DNA of 64,000 nt. Origin: Amorphochlora amoebiformis. Lineage: Eukaryota; Cercozoa; Chlorarachniophyceae. This document shows positions 13,301 through 29,461 of this stretch, in pieces; the first letter of the stretch is position 1; every line of letters starts with the position of its first letter. The position numbers were made by a program, and so were the translations under genes. Below the pieces are notes generated by a model that searched no databases, had not been told where the DNA came from, and worked only from the letters and a program-made list of their open reading frames with translations. The DNA lies in contig BAAHQB010000012.1 in assembly GCA_054601695.1 (NCBI GenBank), positions 992,001 to 1,056,000 of the forward strand. Reading direction: 5' to 3'.

Positions 13301-13620
13301 CATTAACATACATCTACTTCTAATATATGTTACCTTTACATGAATATATGTGCATATGTGTATATTATACATATATATTTATATATATATACACGTGTGT
13401 CTGTATATCTATATATTTGTATGTATATATATATATATGTGTATATGTAACTTAACATTTATATATTTGTAATATGCATGTATTGATTAATTTACATGTG
13501 TATGAATATGTCTACATATTTTTGTAGTCTAATACGTATTATTCATGTAAGTATGTATATCTATATATACATATGTATGTATATCTATATACATATTTAT
13601 ATATATATATATATATAATT
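12053..13620. repeat. Microsatellite plus one unassigned non-repetitive island
   Basis: TA-rich except for 12505-12800, which starts with a CT-rich run and holds Cys-rich frames on + (CNTAEGC...CYTCACF). I cannot decide whether this is an exon: no convincing acceptor and donor pair chains to a neighbour. Confidence 0.5.
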
Positions 13621-13681
13621 TAACAAACACTCATCTCACATGACTCTTTCCCCCGCCTGCGCATGACCTGCACCATTGAGA

Positions 13682-14035
13682 TAGGGATTAGCTTAGGTTA
13701 GGTTAGGGTTAGGTTAGCGTTACGTTTGCGTTCAGGTTAGGTTAGGATTCGTTCACGTTAGGGTTAGGTCTAGGGTTAGGGTTAGGGTTACTTTTGCGTT
13801 AGAATTAGGTTAGGGTTTGGTTTTGGATAGGTTAGGGTTAGGATTAGGGTTAGGGTTAGGGTTAGATTTCAGAGTGAGTCAGCATTAGGCTTGATATCAC
13901 CCTGTGACGCAGCGCTTCTGTACCATCGCATAGCCTCTTTCAAGTCCTGGTAAAGTTAGCGTTAGGCTTAGGGATAGATAGCTACTTGGGCTTAGGGTTA
14001 GGATTCAGGTTAGGGTGGGTGTAACATTGTATTGG
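13682..14035. repeat. Telomere-like TTAGGG tract flanking the last Sel1 exon
   Basis: Variant TTAGGG units on + at 13682-13866 and 13952-14030 flank the 78-nt terminal exon (13869-13946), so the exon sits as an island within telomere-like DNA. Confidence 0.85.
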
Positions 14036-14556
14036 TTATTATATAAATATATATATATATATATCTCTTTTTTAAAAATATAGGTCGTATGTACAAACAC
14101 ACACATTTATATGGAGTGTTTTATATGCATTTTAAAAACTTGAATATATATATACACACAAAAAATTTTCTAGACGAAATATGTAAATATGTGCAAACAT
14201 ACTCACACATGCATCTATGTATTATTCATATATGTAAATCTTACCTTGGAAGTCCCAATCCCTTTCTCATAACAGCCGCCCAAGCAGTTTTGTGCCGCAA
14301 CCGAACCTTTTAACCCCGCAGTCATCCAGTATTCCTTCAAGGGTATCAATATATGATAACAAGTATCTATGTTCATATAATTCGTGTATACGCATATTTA
14401 TATTGCATGTAAAGTTCATATGTGTAAAGAGAGGGAAAAGAGAGATTGTGTATATGTACATATATATATATATATATATAGATATATGTACAGGTGTGTG
14501 TTTTATATAATAATATATGTATATTTAAGATATATACGCACAGCAAACATGCTATG

Positions 14557-14599
<43 letters not shown>

Positions 14600-15442
14600 T
14601 TGATATAAATATATCATATGTAATATATACGAATAGATAGATATAATTTATATTTATACATGTATATACATATATATATATATATATATATTTGTATTTA
14701 ACATAGATGTATCTATGTATGCATACATACACAAACGCATACATTCATATCTATAATACTTACAAATCCAGCGGTCTCGTTCTTTGTAACCCCCGCGCCA
14801 TTCGCATAGCACAGACCGAGATAATACTACATATTTATATATGTGTACATATATATGTATACATATATGTGTAATATATGTACATGTATATTTATGTAAC
14901 AGATACAGGTATTTATATTATATATATATGTATATATATATATGTGTGTATACATTGCAATATATATGTATATATATACATATATATATATGTATGTATA
15001 CATGTGTATATAAAATATACACATAAACATATAATGTCTATATTCACATATAATGATAAGAAATACAGTTCGGGTAATAATATATGTATAATCTATATGT
15101 AATATATATATATATATGTATAATATATATATATATATATATATTTACCTACAATGGTAAAAATAACGTTTGGGTTTATTTAGGACGTAAGGGTCACTAT
15201 ATATATATGTATATATGTATATATATATATATTTTATATATATATATATATGTATGTATTTATATATATATATATATTGAAATATATATATATGTATATA
15301 TATATGTAGATACATATATATTTATATATATATATACATTATATATGTGTGTGTATGTGCATTAATGTATATTCATTTATATATATATATAATATATATG
15401 GCAAGCATACAGTTTGGGTTTATTTTGGACGTAGGTAAGAGT

Positions 15443-15482
<40 letters not shown>

Positions 15483-16180
15483 CACATATGTACGTACATA
15501 TTTTATATACATATACATACATATATATATATGTGCATATATATGTATATATACATTATATATATGTGTGTATAGGCATTAATATACATATATTTATATA
15601 CATAACATACATATATATATATTTATATATATGTGTATGCATATACTTATGTATGTACATATACACATATACACATATAAATATATATACATATACATTT
15701 TACATACATATATATGTTGAAAATACTTTGTGTATTATAAAAAGAGAATTTCGTTACAATTTAATATATGTAGTATATATATATATATATATATACATGC
15801 ATATATCTATATGTATATATCCCATACTCTTGTATATACGTTCATATTGTTATCTAGATGGTTAAAATTAGGATTGTAGTTTGGGTTAGGATTATTAACC
15901 TGAGCGTCTGCTATATCACTTGCAGCCGCTTGGTGGAACCTTATGGTCAGAGTTAAGGTTAATGTTAGGGTCCGGGATCGGGTTAGGGGTCAGTGGGGTT
16001 AGAGCTAGGGTTGATTAGAGTTAGGGCTAGGGCTAGGGCTAGGGTACCAAGATACGGCGATTGTGTAGTTTTGGGGCACCTGAGTAAGTATATATATATA
16101 TATATATGTACAGATAAAATGATATATACATTAATGTTTATTTTACGTAAATGTATTATGTATGTATGTATGTACAAATG

Positions 16181-16234
<54 letters not shown>

Positions 16235-16274
16235 ATATTATTAATATATACACATGTATATATTATATATATAC

Positions 16275-16311
<37 letters not shown>

Positions 16312-16383
16312 TTATACATATGTATATGTGTATATTTTGTATAACCATAGAACACACGTAAATAGAATATGCGATATGTAAAA

Positions 16384-16422
<39 letters not shown>

Positions 16423-16730
16423 CTGCGTGTATAAAACATACATTGACATGCATGAACACACATAGAGAAAGAGGGAAAGAGAGAGCGAGAAAAAAAAATA
16501 AGAAAGCGAGAGGGAAATAAATAGGAAAGAGAGAGAGAAGGTGAGAGAGAAAGAGAGAGAGCAAGTGAGAAGAGAGAGAGAGATAAAGAGAGAGGGAGAG
16601 AGAGAGATTAGGGAGGGGAGAAGGGGATTCGAGTTTCTGTAAGGCTAGGTTAAGGTTTGGGTTGGGTTTAACCTGAATGCCGTTAGCGTAGAAAGTACCG
16701 ATATAGCATTGGGCCTCTGGGTGAGTTTCC

Positions 16731-16761
<31 letters not shown>

Positions 16762-16856
16762 TTAAAATATGTATGTATATATATGCATATGTATGTATCT
16801 ATTCATGTATTTCACATCATGCATATGCGAATGCACGTATATGTATTAAGAAAATG

Positions 16857-16919
<63 letters not shown>

Positions 16920-17384
16920 TATATAAATAGTATTTATATATATGTATGTACGTATATTCATGGAAATCCATATATTTAATTATATTAGATGTACATGTCG
17001 TCGTGCGTGTACATATACATGTACAAATATATATATATATATATATGACACGTCTAGAATGTGATTTATGCGTGTGCACACATACATACATAAATATCTA
17101 TACACACACACATATGTATATATATATGTACATATGTGTACATACACACATATATATGTATATATGTGTAAATATATCTATATGTGCGTGTGCATATATG
17201 TTAAGTAATATATGTACATATATATATATATATATATATTGATCTATTTAAATTTTTTTAAGATCTAAATTTCTGAATGAAATAACTTACATATATAAAC
17301 TTCATACATATAATATATATACATACGTAAAAAGCTCATACATATAATATATATACATATATAAATAAATACGTATATATACGC

Positions 17385-17415
<31 letters not shown>

Positions 17416-18191
17416 CATATTACACATTCAATGAACATCTGAATATCACACCAATATAAAATATTTACATATATATATATATATATATAATATACATTTA
17501 CATATATAATATACATATATATAATATATATATATAACGTATATATATATATATTGCAATATACACATATGTATTATCACCCCCTAGCCCTGCCTCCGCT
17601 GCCTTAAGAGCCTCTTGAAATGCGGCCTTAGGTTGTCAACGTTAGGGTTAGGATTAGTATCAGGATAAGGGTTAGACTTAGGCTCACGCTTTAGAATGTT
17701 AATAGCCAGGATTCCAGCTATGGAGGTTGAGAGAAGATACGGAGAGAGCAAGAAGAGAGGAGAGGGGAAGGGGAGAGAGGGACAGAAAGGGGAGAAAGTA
17801 GAAAAAGGAAGCTTGTGGATTAAGGGTCGGGGTTGAATCGCCTCACAGTCGTTAAAGAGGCTTCTTATCATCGGATTAATGTTCGGGAATTAGAGCAACG
17901 GTCGGGGATCGAGGCAGGGTTAAATGGTTTGGGGTGGGCTTAGAATCAGATCGTTCAGCAGGTCTTAGCTCTAGGGCCATTGACTCCGCCACTTAGTGGG
18001 GGGGTTAGGGTTCGATGGTTGCCTGATAGTTCTGGGAGGCTTCGTAGTCTTTGGCTATTTGGAAGAGTTCTACTGCTCTCATTCTCTCCTGAGTGTGGAA
18101 TATATGTGGTGTGTATGTATATGTATTTATATGTGTAATATTATATATTAATATACATGTATATATGTATATGCATATATATATGTGTATA

Positions 18192-18230
<39 letters not shown>

Positions 18231-18354
18231 CATTATAAATGTATGTATATACGTTTTTACACCTGTGCGGTAGTATCGTTAAATGTCGACATTAGCTCAT
18301 CAATAAGAGTTCCCGCGGGTGTTGGAGGCTTTGTTATCTGTATTCATATAAATT

Positions 18355-18385
<31 letters not shown>

Positions 18386-19199
18386 TCTCTTTTATAATAT
18401 AAATACACTTCTATGCAATATATATATATATATATATACATGGACATTTGTAAATATGCATAGTATATTTTAAACATGCACATAGATATCCTTATCAGTG
18501 TTGATGGACATATATATAAAAATATATATAGACATGAATATATATATATATATAAATTTATATATATATATATATATAATAGGTATACATATATACTTGT
18601 ATATTATACAATATATATATATATATATGTATAATTATGAATACATATATATATACGTATGTATGTATATAAATGTATATATCTATATATATATATATTA
18701 ATGATTCAAGTACATTACAAACGTTTATATATGTATATATGTATATACATATATATTATATATATATATATATATGTTGAACAACCATATGTATATATAT
18801 CCATATATTTATGCACATACATATTTCGGGTTACTATTGAGCTCTGAGTAGGTTTAGAGTAGATTATTAGGGTTAGGATTACGGTTAGAGTTAGGGGTAG
18901 GGCTAGGATTGGGGCTAGTATTGAGCTCTGAGTAGGGTTAGGGTAGATTATTATGGTTAGGGTTAGGGTTAGGATTAGGGTTAGGGTTAGGATTAGGGTT
19001 AGCATTGAGCTCTGAGTAGGGTTAATGTAGATTATTAGGGTTAGGGTTAGGGCTAGGGTTAGGGTTAGGGTTAGGATTAGTATTGAGCTCTGAGTAGGGT
19101 TAGGGTTGGGTAGATTACTAGGGTTAGTTAGGGCTAGGGTTAGGGTTAGGGTTAGGATTAGGGTTAGTATTGAGCTCTGAGTAGGGTTAGGGTAGATTA

Positions 19200-19233
<34 letters not shown>

Positions 19234-20519
19234 ATTAGGGTTAGTATTGAGCTCCAAGTAGTGTTATGGTAGATTGTTAGGGTTAGGGTTCGGGCTAGGG
19301 TTAAGGTTAGGGTTAGGATTAGGGTTAATATTGAGCTCTGAGTAGGCTTACAGTAGATTATTATTAGGGGTAGGGTTAGGGCTAGGGCTAGATTAGGGTT
19401 AGGATTAGGTTTAGTATTGAGCTCTGAGTAGGGTTAGGGTACATTATTAGGGTTAGGCTTAGGGCTAGAATTAGGGTTAGTATTGGCCCTGAGTAGGTTT
19501 AGGGTAGATTATTAGGGTTAGGGTTAGGGCTAGGGTTAGGGTTAGGACTAGGGTTAGTATTGATCTCTGAGTAGGGTTAGAGTAGATTATTAGGGTTAAG
19601 GTTAGGGCTAGGGTGAGGGTTAGGGTAAGGATTAGGGTTAGTGTTGAGCTCTGGGTAGGGTTAGGGTAGATTATTAGGATTAGGATTTGGGCTAGGATTA
19701 GGGTTAGTATTGAGCTCTGGGTAGGTTTAGGGTAGATTATTAGGGTTAGAGTTCGGGTTAGGGCTAGGGTTCGGGTTAGGGCTAGGATTAGGGTTAGGAT
19801 TTAGCTCTTATTATTATTATTTAGAACTAGGTTAGGATCAGATTCTTCAGCATGTCTTAGCCCTAGGGCTATTTACTGCATGCTGGGAGCGTGTCAGTAG
19901 ATCTCATGGTTTAGTTTGCATGGTATCTTGAGTGAGGTGGTAGTGTCAGGTGTTAGTGTCAGGTTATGGCCGGGCTAGGGTTAGATTTGGTTAAGACTAG
20001 GGTTAGGTTAAGTATGGGTTGGGTTAGGGTTAAGGTTCGGGGTAGAGTTAGGGTTAGGGCTAGGGTTAGGGTTAGGGTTTGTCACCGGTCTCATTCTTTC
20101 CATCTCCTCGTCAATCTATATGTGTATATGTATGTATAGTATGTAAATATATGTACATATATAGAGAGAGAAAATAGAGTTAGATATATCTATATATATA
20201 TATATATATATATGTGTATGTATAATTCATATATATTTTCTAATATAAGGCAAGTTTTACAGGGTTATTTAGGTCTTACACATATACACATACATGTTTA
20301 CATGTATATTTATCCAAATGGTACATAGCTACATGTAATATATAATGTTATATATATATATATGTATTTATATATATATAATTATATTGTATAGTACAGT
20401 GCATATGTGTATTACAAATATATATGTATATACTAATACATATATATATATATATATATACATATATATACATTTCCATATATATAATATATAGTATGTG
20501 TTACAGTGCATATGTGTAT

Positions 20520-20565
<46 letters not shown>

Positions 20566-20734
20566 ATACATATATATATATACACATATATATACATATA
20601 TATACATACATATAATATATAGTATGTGTATACTTACATGTATATATGTATCTATACATATATATATATATATATAATACATATATATATATATATGTTT
20701 GTATTTATATATAATATATATGTATATGTATATG

Positions 20735-20766
<32 letters not shown>

Positions 20767-20782
20767 ATATGTACACCTATCC

Positions 20783-20816
<34 letters not shown>

Positions 20817-20850
20817 CATGTGTGTATTTATATATAATATATATGCATAC

Positions 20851-20893
<43 letters not shown>

Positions 20894-20912
20894 GTCCTAT
20901 CCAAAATACTAC

Positions 20913-20951
<39 letters not shown>

Positions 20952-21148
20952 TATCTACATTCAATTACGTATGTATAATATATAGATTTAATATAAATGA
21001 ACAAACGGTATGTGTGATAGGGAGCATAAGGCAGAAAGAAGAAACATGAGATATCCACCTGTTTCATAGCATAATCCTTCCCCCTACCTCTCTCCCTCCC
21101 CTTTCCGGTCCCTACGTAAATATATACATACATATACATAACACATAT

Positions 21149-21180
<32 letters not shown>

Positions 21181-21663
21181 TTCTTTCTATATATCATATA
21201 GTCTCGACCGTATGTCTGTGTTATGCTTTCAACATACCGACATACTTATGTGCACATATAGATATGTAAACAAAACTTCAAAAAAAAATCCACATGTACG
21301 TATTCGATTAATTACACAGCATACGACTAAGCCCTGGGGTTAGGGTTAGGGTTCGGGTTCAGGTTAGCTTGGCTACGGGATGAGATGGGAGAAGGGTTTA
21401 GAGAGAGAGAGAGATATGAAGGGGGATAGAGAGTTAGACAGGGCTAGAGAGATGGAGCAAGGGAATTGGAATGGCGAGTCTGTACACATTCTCGTCGAAT
21501 ACCGCGTACGATATTTCCGGACTCTACGATCATTGTCATCCACCTAGGGGGGGGGTTAGCTTCAGATGATTTTGCGCTGGGGTTTGGATTAGGGCTTGGG
21601 ATAGATAGATGATAATGAAAACAAATAAATAGATATCATGTGTAGATACCGTACATATATCTG

Positions 21664-21707
<44 letters not shown>

Positions 21708-22156
21708 GCAAATATTTAAAGATTCATATTATATATGTGTTATGTATACCTCCATAATTAGAACCCCGTCGAACGGTTCGGCGCCTTTTCCGCGTCCTTT
21801 TCTGTAGATGTAGATGTATATATGTATATGTACGATAAAAAATAAATATATGCACATCTACGTATCTAACTATATATATATATATATAATGTATATATCT
21901 GCATATATACATATATGCATACATAATATATATATATATATATATATATATGTATTAAACAACAAATAAACATAAACATATGCACCTATGATATATAAGT
22001 AAGTATATATATATACACAAATATTTACACATATGTAATATACATATATATATATATATGTATATATATATACGTCGACACATATGTGTCATATGGTATA
22101 CAATATATGTATATATATAAGAAATACATATATATATATATATGTATATGTATATG

Positions 22157-22195
<39 letters not shown>

Positions 22196-22487
22196 AATAT
22201 ACATATGTATGTCTTATATTACGCTCCAAGAAGCCCCCAGTCACTATCAGAACTGCCGTGTCGCCCGCGCTGTATATAAATGTATGTTATGGATATATTT
22301 ATATATATATTATATATATATATATATAGATAATATATATATGTACATACATATATATGTATATATATATATGTACATATATATGTCTATTAAAGACATA
22401 TAAATATTACACACACGTATATACATGTGTGCGTATGTATGTACATATATATATATATATGTGTGTGTAATATACATATATATATGT

Positions 22488-22519
<32 letters not shown>

Positions 22520-22970
22520 GCATAAGTATGTATATCTATATATATATAATATGAGGATTATATATATATATATATATACATATACATAGACATATAAATC
22601 CAATACACACAGATATACACATACACAGAATACATATACACATACATATATCTTCACTCACATATATTCCCACGCATAAGTATTCATATGATTATATTTA
22701 CATACATGTATGTAAATATATACATACATTCACACATGTGTAGTATGTATTCACCTCATGGTCTTCAGAGCTATCCTCTGCACCTATACGGGGTTCCACG
22801 ACTTCCTATAAATATATATATATATATATTATATACATTATATATATTTATATATATGTATATATATTATAATACACACATTTATATTAGATTATATAAA
22901 TATATATAATATTCTATTATAAATATTTGCATAGATGCATGTAGTACGTATATATACACTATATATATAT

Positions 22971-23001
<31 letters not shown>

Positions 23002-25075
23002 ATTATACATACATGAGTATTTATGTACATGTATATGTATATATATATATATATCATACATATATATATATATATATGTATATAAATATATTAATGTATA
23101 CACAGATGTAAAAAACACATATATACATAAACAAATTCACATAAATATATCCAATTTTATGATAGCAAAAAAACCCTTGCATTTACACACATCTACATAC
23201 ATCTACATACATCTTCATCCATACACATACCTTTTGATGCTGCCCGCTTTGATCAATGTAGTCCACTCGCTCTAAGTATTAGGATTAGCCTCAAATAAGA
23301 CCTCAAACTTAAACTTAGGGTACGTATGGTTAGTTGGAGTTGGGGGTTAGGGTTACGATTGTGTGAGAGAGAGAATCAGGGTTAGGATCAGTAGGGTCGG
23401 GCCATGGATACTTTCAAGGATTAGCATGTAAGGGGATAGGGTTAGGGTTATCAATTGAAGAGAGTTAGGGTTAAGTTCAGAGGGTCTGGGGCGAGACTCT
23501 TGAGAGCAAGTGGAAGTTAGAGCTTGGACGTACGAGCCAGGGTTAGGGTTAGAGTTGTTAGAGAGGGCCAAGGTAAGCAAGTTGGGGTTAGTGTTAGAGT
23601 TAGGGCTTATTGCTAGGGTTAGGTAGAAATGCCTAGATCTCTTTCATTTCTATTTTCTGCCTTCGATAACACCCCCAGTCTTGAGGCCGATTTTGCCTGA
23701 AAAAAGATCAAAATAAGCATATTATAAACCCACAGCCTTTACCCCTAACCACACCCTAATCCTAACCCTAACCCTAACTTACACACTAACGCTATCCCTA
23801 ACCCAAGCCCTATTGGCCCCAGGGCTAAGAAATGCTGAGTAATCTGATCCTAACCTTAACCTAACCCCAATCTGAGGTCGGTTGTGTTGTATTATACTCC
23901 TCTCTCAGTCTCCTCCTCCCTTGGGTTATCCTCTCTTCTATATTCCCCTTCCTCTCCTACTCTCTTCCCCTCTATATCCCACTATATATATATATATATT
24001 ATATATATATATATAACATATTCACCTATGTGTATGCATGGGCGTATTCTATTCTATATATTTACATATGGATATATATATATATATATGTATGTATTGC
24101 GCACCATATATATATTTATATATATATATATATATATAATATATATATATATAACCCACCATAATATATATATATATATATATGCATATTGAATGTGTGT
24201 ATTCGGTTCCTCTACCCTGTCAAGTGGCATGCCATCTCTTTCCTTATCTCCGTCCATCCAGTTCTCAGGGGAGGGGGTATCAGGGTCTCCTGTTGACTGA
24301 TGTATGTATATATGTATATATGTATGTATGTATGTATGTATGAATGTATGTATGTATGTATGTATGTATTTATTTATGTATGTATGTATGTAATGTGTGT
24401 ATGTATGTATGTATGCATGTATGTATGTATGTATGTATTTATTATGTACGTATGTATGTATTCGTGCAGAAAAGTAGTATGTATCGTCATCTCTACCAAC
24501 GTCACCCACAACACAAACCCTCTACCACATGTGACATCTGCAATCGAGTCTTTAAGAGTCTCAGTGGTCTCAAACGTCACAAATGTCGCCCACCGAAATA
24601 ATCAATACGCGCAAACAAGCACTACACTTCTAAAGAGAAAGATCTGCTTCATCATGTATGTATGTATGTATGTATGTATGTGTATGTATGTATGTGTATG
24701 TATGTATGTATGTATGAATGTATGAGTGTATGAATGTATGTATGTATGTATGTATGTATTCATTATGTAGGTATGTATGTATGTATATATGTATGTATGT
24801 ATGTATGTATGTAGCATGTATGTATGTAGGTAGGTATGTATGTACGTATTTATGTATGTATGTATGTTTGTAATGTGTGTATGTATGTATGTATGCATGT
24901 ATGTATGTATGTATGCATTTATTATGTACGTATGTATGTATGTACGTATGTATGTATGTGTATGTGTGTATGTATGTATGTATGTATGTATGTATGTATG
25001 AATGTATGTATGAATGAATGTATGTATGTATGTATGTATGTATTTATTATGTATGTATGTATGTATGTATGTATG

Positions 25076-25109
<34 letters not shown>

Positions 25110-25305
25110 GGTAGGTACGTATAAATGTATAATGCATATTTTCATATATGTGTATGGGTACGTGTGTATGTATTTAGGCATAAATATACATACATACATA
25201 TATAAATAAAAATATATACATATGTTGTATGTATTAGAAAAAATAATGTGTGTATGCATATATTTAAGATATATATATTTACATGTAAACAATACGTATA
25301 TATAT

Positions 25306-25348
<43 letters not shown>

Positions 25349-25748
25349 GTATATGTATATAACATACATGTACATAGACATGATACATATTCACATATAT
25401 ATATATATATATATATGTACGTGTATATAATCTGTCTATCTATGATAGGCATACGTACAGGTATATGCATACATATACATGATACATATATTCATATATA
25501 ACATATAGCATACATATGTATGTATATAAAAAAACACATATATTATATATATATATATATATAAATTATAAATAAAAAATATGTATAAACGAATATTAGC
25601 CCGTATATATTTTTATATGGATATTTAAACATATACACACATATGTGTTTATGTGTATGTACATGTATGTGTACATGTTATATATGGATATGTCTCGCTT
25701 TTCGAGAATATCATGTCACATATTTTCTATGCACGAAAACATATATAA

Positions 25749-25783
<35 letters not shown>

Positions 25784-27290
25784 TATATATATGTATATGT
25801 ATATATATATAGATATTATATACAATATACATATATATATACACATATATTTACATACATTTATATACATACGCAAATATTTATATATATAAATACATAT
25901 ACATATACATACATATATATATATGTATAAATGTATGTACGCGTACTCCCATAGGAATCTATACATATATATGTATATATATACATCATGTACATGGATA
26001 CACATCTACATTTAATTTATATGTGTTTATGTGTGTATATATATATATATATATGTATGTGTATGTATACATGTACATGTACATACATATACATATATAT
26101 ATATACAGAAATACGCATAATACGTAATCTACGTATATCTGTATATTTATATACATTGAAGTACGTGTGATGTATGTTTGTGTGTGTTGTGTATGTTACT
26201 GAGAATCTGTTTTCGAGTATGTCATGCCCCGTAGCCGTCGTTGACTCTGTCTCCACTGGATTTAGCTTCTTCTTCTTCATTTTCTATATATATACATATA
26301 TACATATATGTGTATATGCACATTCACATTTGTGCGCGTATGCATGTACATATATATATATGCATGTATATATTTATATATATATATGATATATATATAT
26401 ATATATATATATGTGCTTTGAATACGCTACATATACATGTCATAAACATACAACCGAGAGATCAATGGATAGATATAGAGATATAAAACAATACATAGAT
26501 CAAATGGACAGAAATATGTACATAGATACACGGATAGACAATCAGCATAGGAACAAAATGAATAGACAGATTGGTCGATCATAAGAGAGATACGAACAGA
26601 GACTTGGAAGCCTGGAAGCAAAAATAAGAAATACAAAACATACAGCTGCTCTTTTCTCTCTCTTCTTCCGCTTGGCTTCTTGGTACCGACGGCTCTAAAA
26701 GGGAAGAGGAAAAGAGAGAGGAGAGGGGGGGGGGAACGAGAGTGGGAGTGAGAGAGTGAGAGAAAGAAAAAAAGGAGATATCAATAGATATCCCAACCCG
26801 ATCAGTAACACTAAGCCTCACGATGCAAAGCCGCAGTATTACATACCCCATGATAAGTCTAGCGCTAGCTCTAGCCCATCCTTAAGCCTAAACTTGATAG
26901 AAATAAGCTAAGCAGTATTCAATACTAGATCTAACCCTAGCGACCTCTCTCCGTTTTATTCGTTTGCGCTTTCGGTGGGGATTCACGCTGATCTGGAGTC
27001 TTAGGGTTAGGGTTACGGTTAGGGTGATTATTAGGGGTGGAATTAAGGTCTGGGTGGGGGTTAAGGTTAGGATGAGATTATTCAGCATGTCTTAGCCCTA
27101 GGGTTTGGTTAGGGTTATGATTAAGGGTTAGGGTTAGGGTTAGGGTTACGGTTAGGGTTAGGATTAGGGTGAGAATACCTGTTTTTATCCCTCTTTCTCT
27201 CATGTTCTCTTTGTTTTTCCCTCTCTCTCCTAAGTTATCAGAATGGCGTATGTATGTGTGTATAGGTATATGTATAAGTATGCATATGAG

Positions 27291-27323
<33 letters not shown>

Positions 27324-27332
27324 ATATGTAAC

Positions 27333-27371
<39 letters not shown>

Positions 27372-27539
27372 CTATGCAAATGTGCATACATTAATGCACA
27401 TGTACAAATATATAGCAAGTGATAAATATGTAATGTACATGAAGTCATGTGTATATGCTTACATGTATGCAATATACGATTAGAACTATATACGAGTGTG
27501 GATGTATATGTGTGCGCACATTCTCAATCTTTATAAATA

Positions 27540-27570
<31 letters not shown>

Positions 27571-27595
27571 GTTTATGTATATGCCACATGTATGA

Positions 27596-27638
<43 letters not shown>

Positions 27639-28697
27639 ACATGTATATTTATATCACATGTATATTTATATCACATGCTTATAAGTAGCTTTTATTTACA
27701 TACATAAATACATTCTTACATATGTATATATATATATATATATATAACATGTATATTTATATCACATGTATATTTATATCACATGCTTATAAGTAGTTTT
27801 ATTTACATCCATAAATACATTCTTATATATGTACATATATAATATATATACGTGTAAATATGTATATATACGTATATATATATATATATAATATTAAATC
27901 TCCACCCACATCTCCATCCACGTTCTCATTTCTACAATTTATAATACACAACTATACACACATACATATGTCTTCACATATCTAATACCCACATCCATAA
28001 CATGTACAATATAACGTATATATTCATGTAAACTTACTGCTTCTGACGTTCTCGTCGCTCTGCTTGCGAGTCTTCGGAATCCCAACCCCTGCGGTTAGCC
28101 TCAGGATTAGGCTTAGGTTTAGACTAAGGCTTACGATTAGGCTTAGAGCTAGACTACGGTTAGGTCTAGGATCAGATTATTCAGCATGTCTTAGTCCGAG
28201 GACCATTGCCTCCTCCACAGTGAAGGGCTAGGTCTAGGGTTAGGGCTGGGTTAGAGGTAAGGTTGATAGGATTAGGGTTAGGGTTCTAAGCTTGGATTAG
28301 GGATTCAAGTTACGGGCTAGAGATACGGTTAGAATCAGGATTAGCGATAGTCCAGGGTTAGAGATAGCCCTGGGTTAGATTGATTAGGGTTAGGGGTAGT
28401 TAGAGGCCAGGGCAAGGCTTCGGGGCTAGAGGTAAGGTTGTTAGGGTTAAGAATAGGCTAGGGTGAGAGCTAGGTTTAGGGGTCGAGTTTGGGCTAGGGT
28501 TAAAGAGGAGGTGAGGCTATATGTATATGTATTGTTATAAATATAAATTTAAATATATATATATATATATATATTATATATGTATATATAGTGGAGATGA
28601 GGCTATGTATATATATATATATATATATCTATCTATACATATACATATATATATATACATAATATATGTATACATATATGTATATTTAGTGTATAAC

Positions 28698-28746
<49 letters not shown>

Positions 28747-28755
28747 GTCTTAAAT

Positions 28756-28790
<35 letters not shown>

Positions 28791-29065
28791 GTATATATAT
28801 TAATGCAGACACATATGTATATACACATATATATTATTTATATATATATGTATATATGTATAATACATATATTATACATTTTATATACATATATTATTTA
28901 TATATGTATATATATATATATATATTTATACATATATATATATATATATGTATATATATTTAAAAACTATACATCTCAAATATCTAAAAGCATATGTACC
29001 CGTCATATACTGGTAAGCCGGAAAGGTGTTGCAGTAGCTTTCTGCAAGGGGGCAAGGATTAGCTT

Positions 29066-29139
<74 letters not shown>

Positions 29140-29418
29140 TATATATGTATATATATATACATATACATATATACACACATATATATGTTTGTGTATATAT
29201 GCGTATGTGTTTGTGTATACACGTAATCCTAATACGTACGGAATACGTGCGTACATACGTACATATATACATACATATATATACACATATATACACATAT
29301 ATACATATATATATATATATATTCAATATATATACATACTTATAAATATATATATATATATGTATGTATTGTGTATATACGTATACATATTATTTGCTCA
29401 CTATTGATACATAATTAC

Positions 29419-29461
<43 letters not shown>

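Noticed and set aside
14089-14313. Plus frame ending [18 protein letters not shown]
   Set aside because: Opposite strand is a clear Sel1 exon (14245-14334).
18715-19257. 180-codon minus frame rich in Leu/Thr/Asn/Pro
   Set aside because: Translation of CCCTAA-type repeats across the GAGCTC array, not a protein.
24300-25125. CRISPR-like array
   Set aside because: Simple tetranucleotide repeat without unique spacers; a eukaryotic context.
26847-26880. Minus-strand exon candidate [11 protein letters not shown] with GTATGT donor
   Set aside because: Good signals but its phase does not fit the adjacent exons in the chosen Sel1-gene chain; kept only as an alternative exon.
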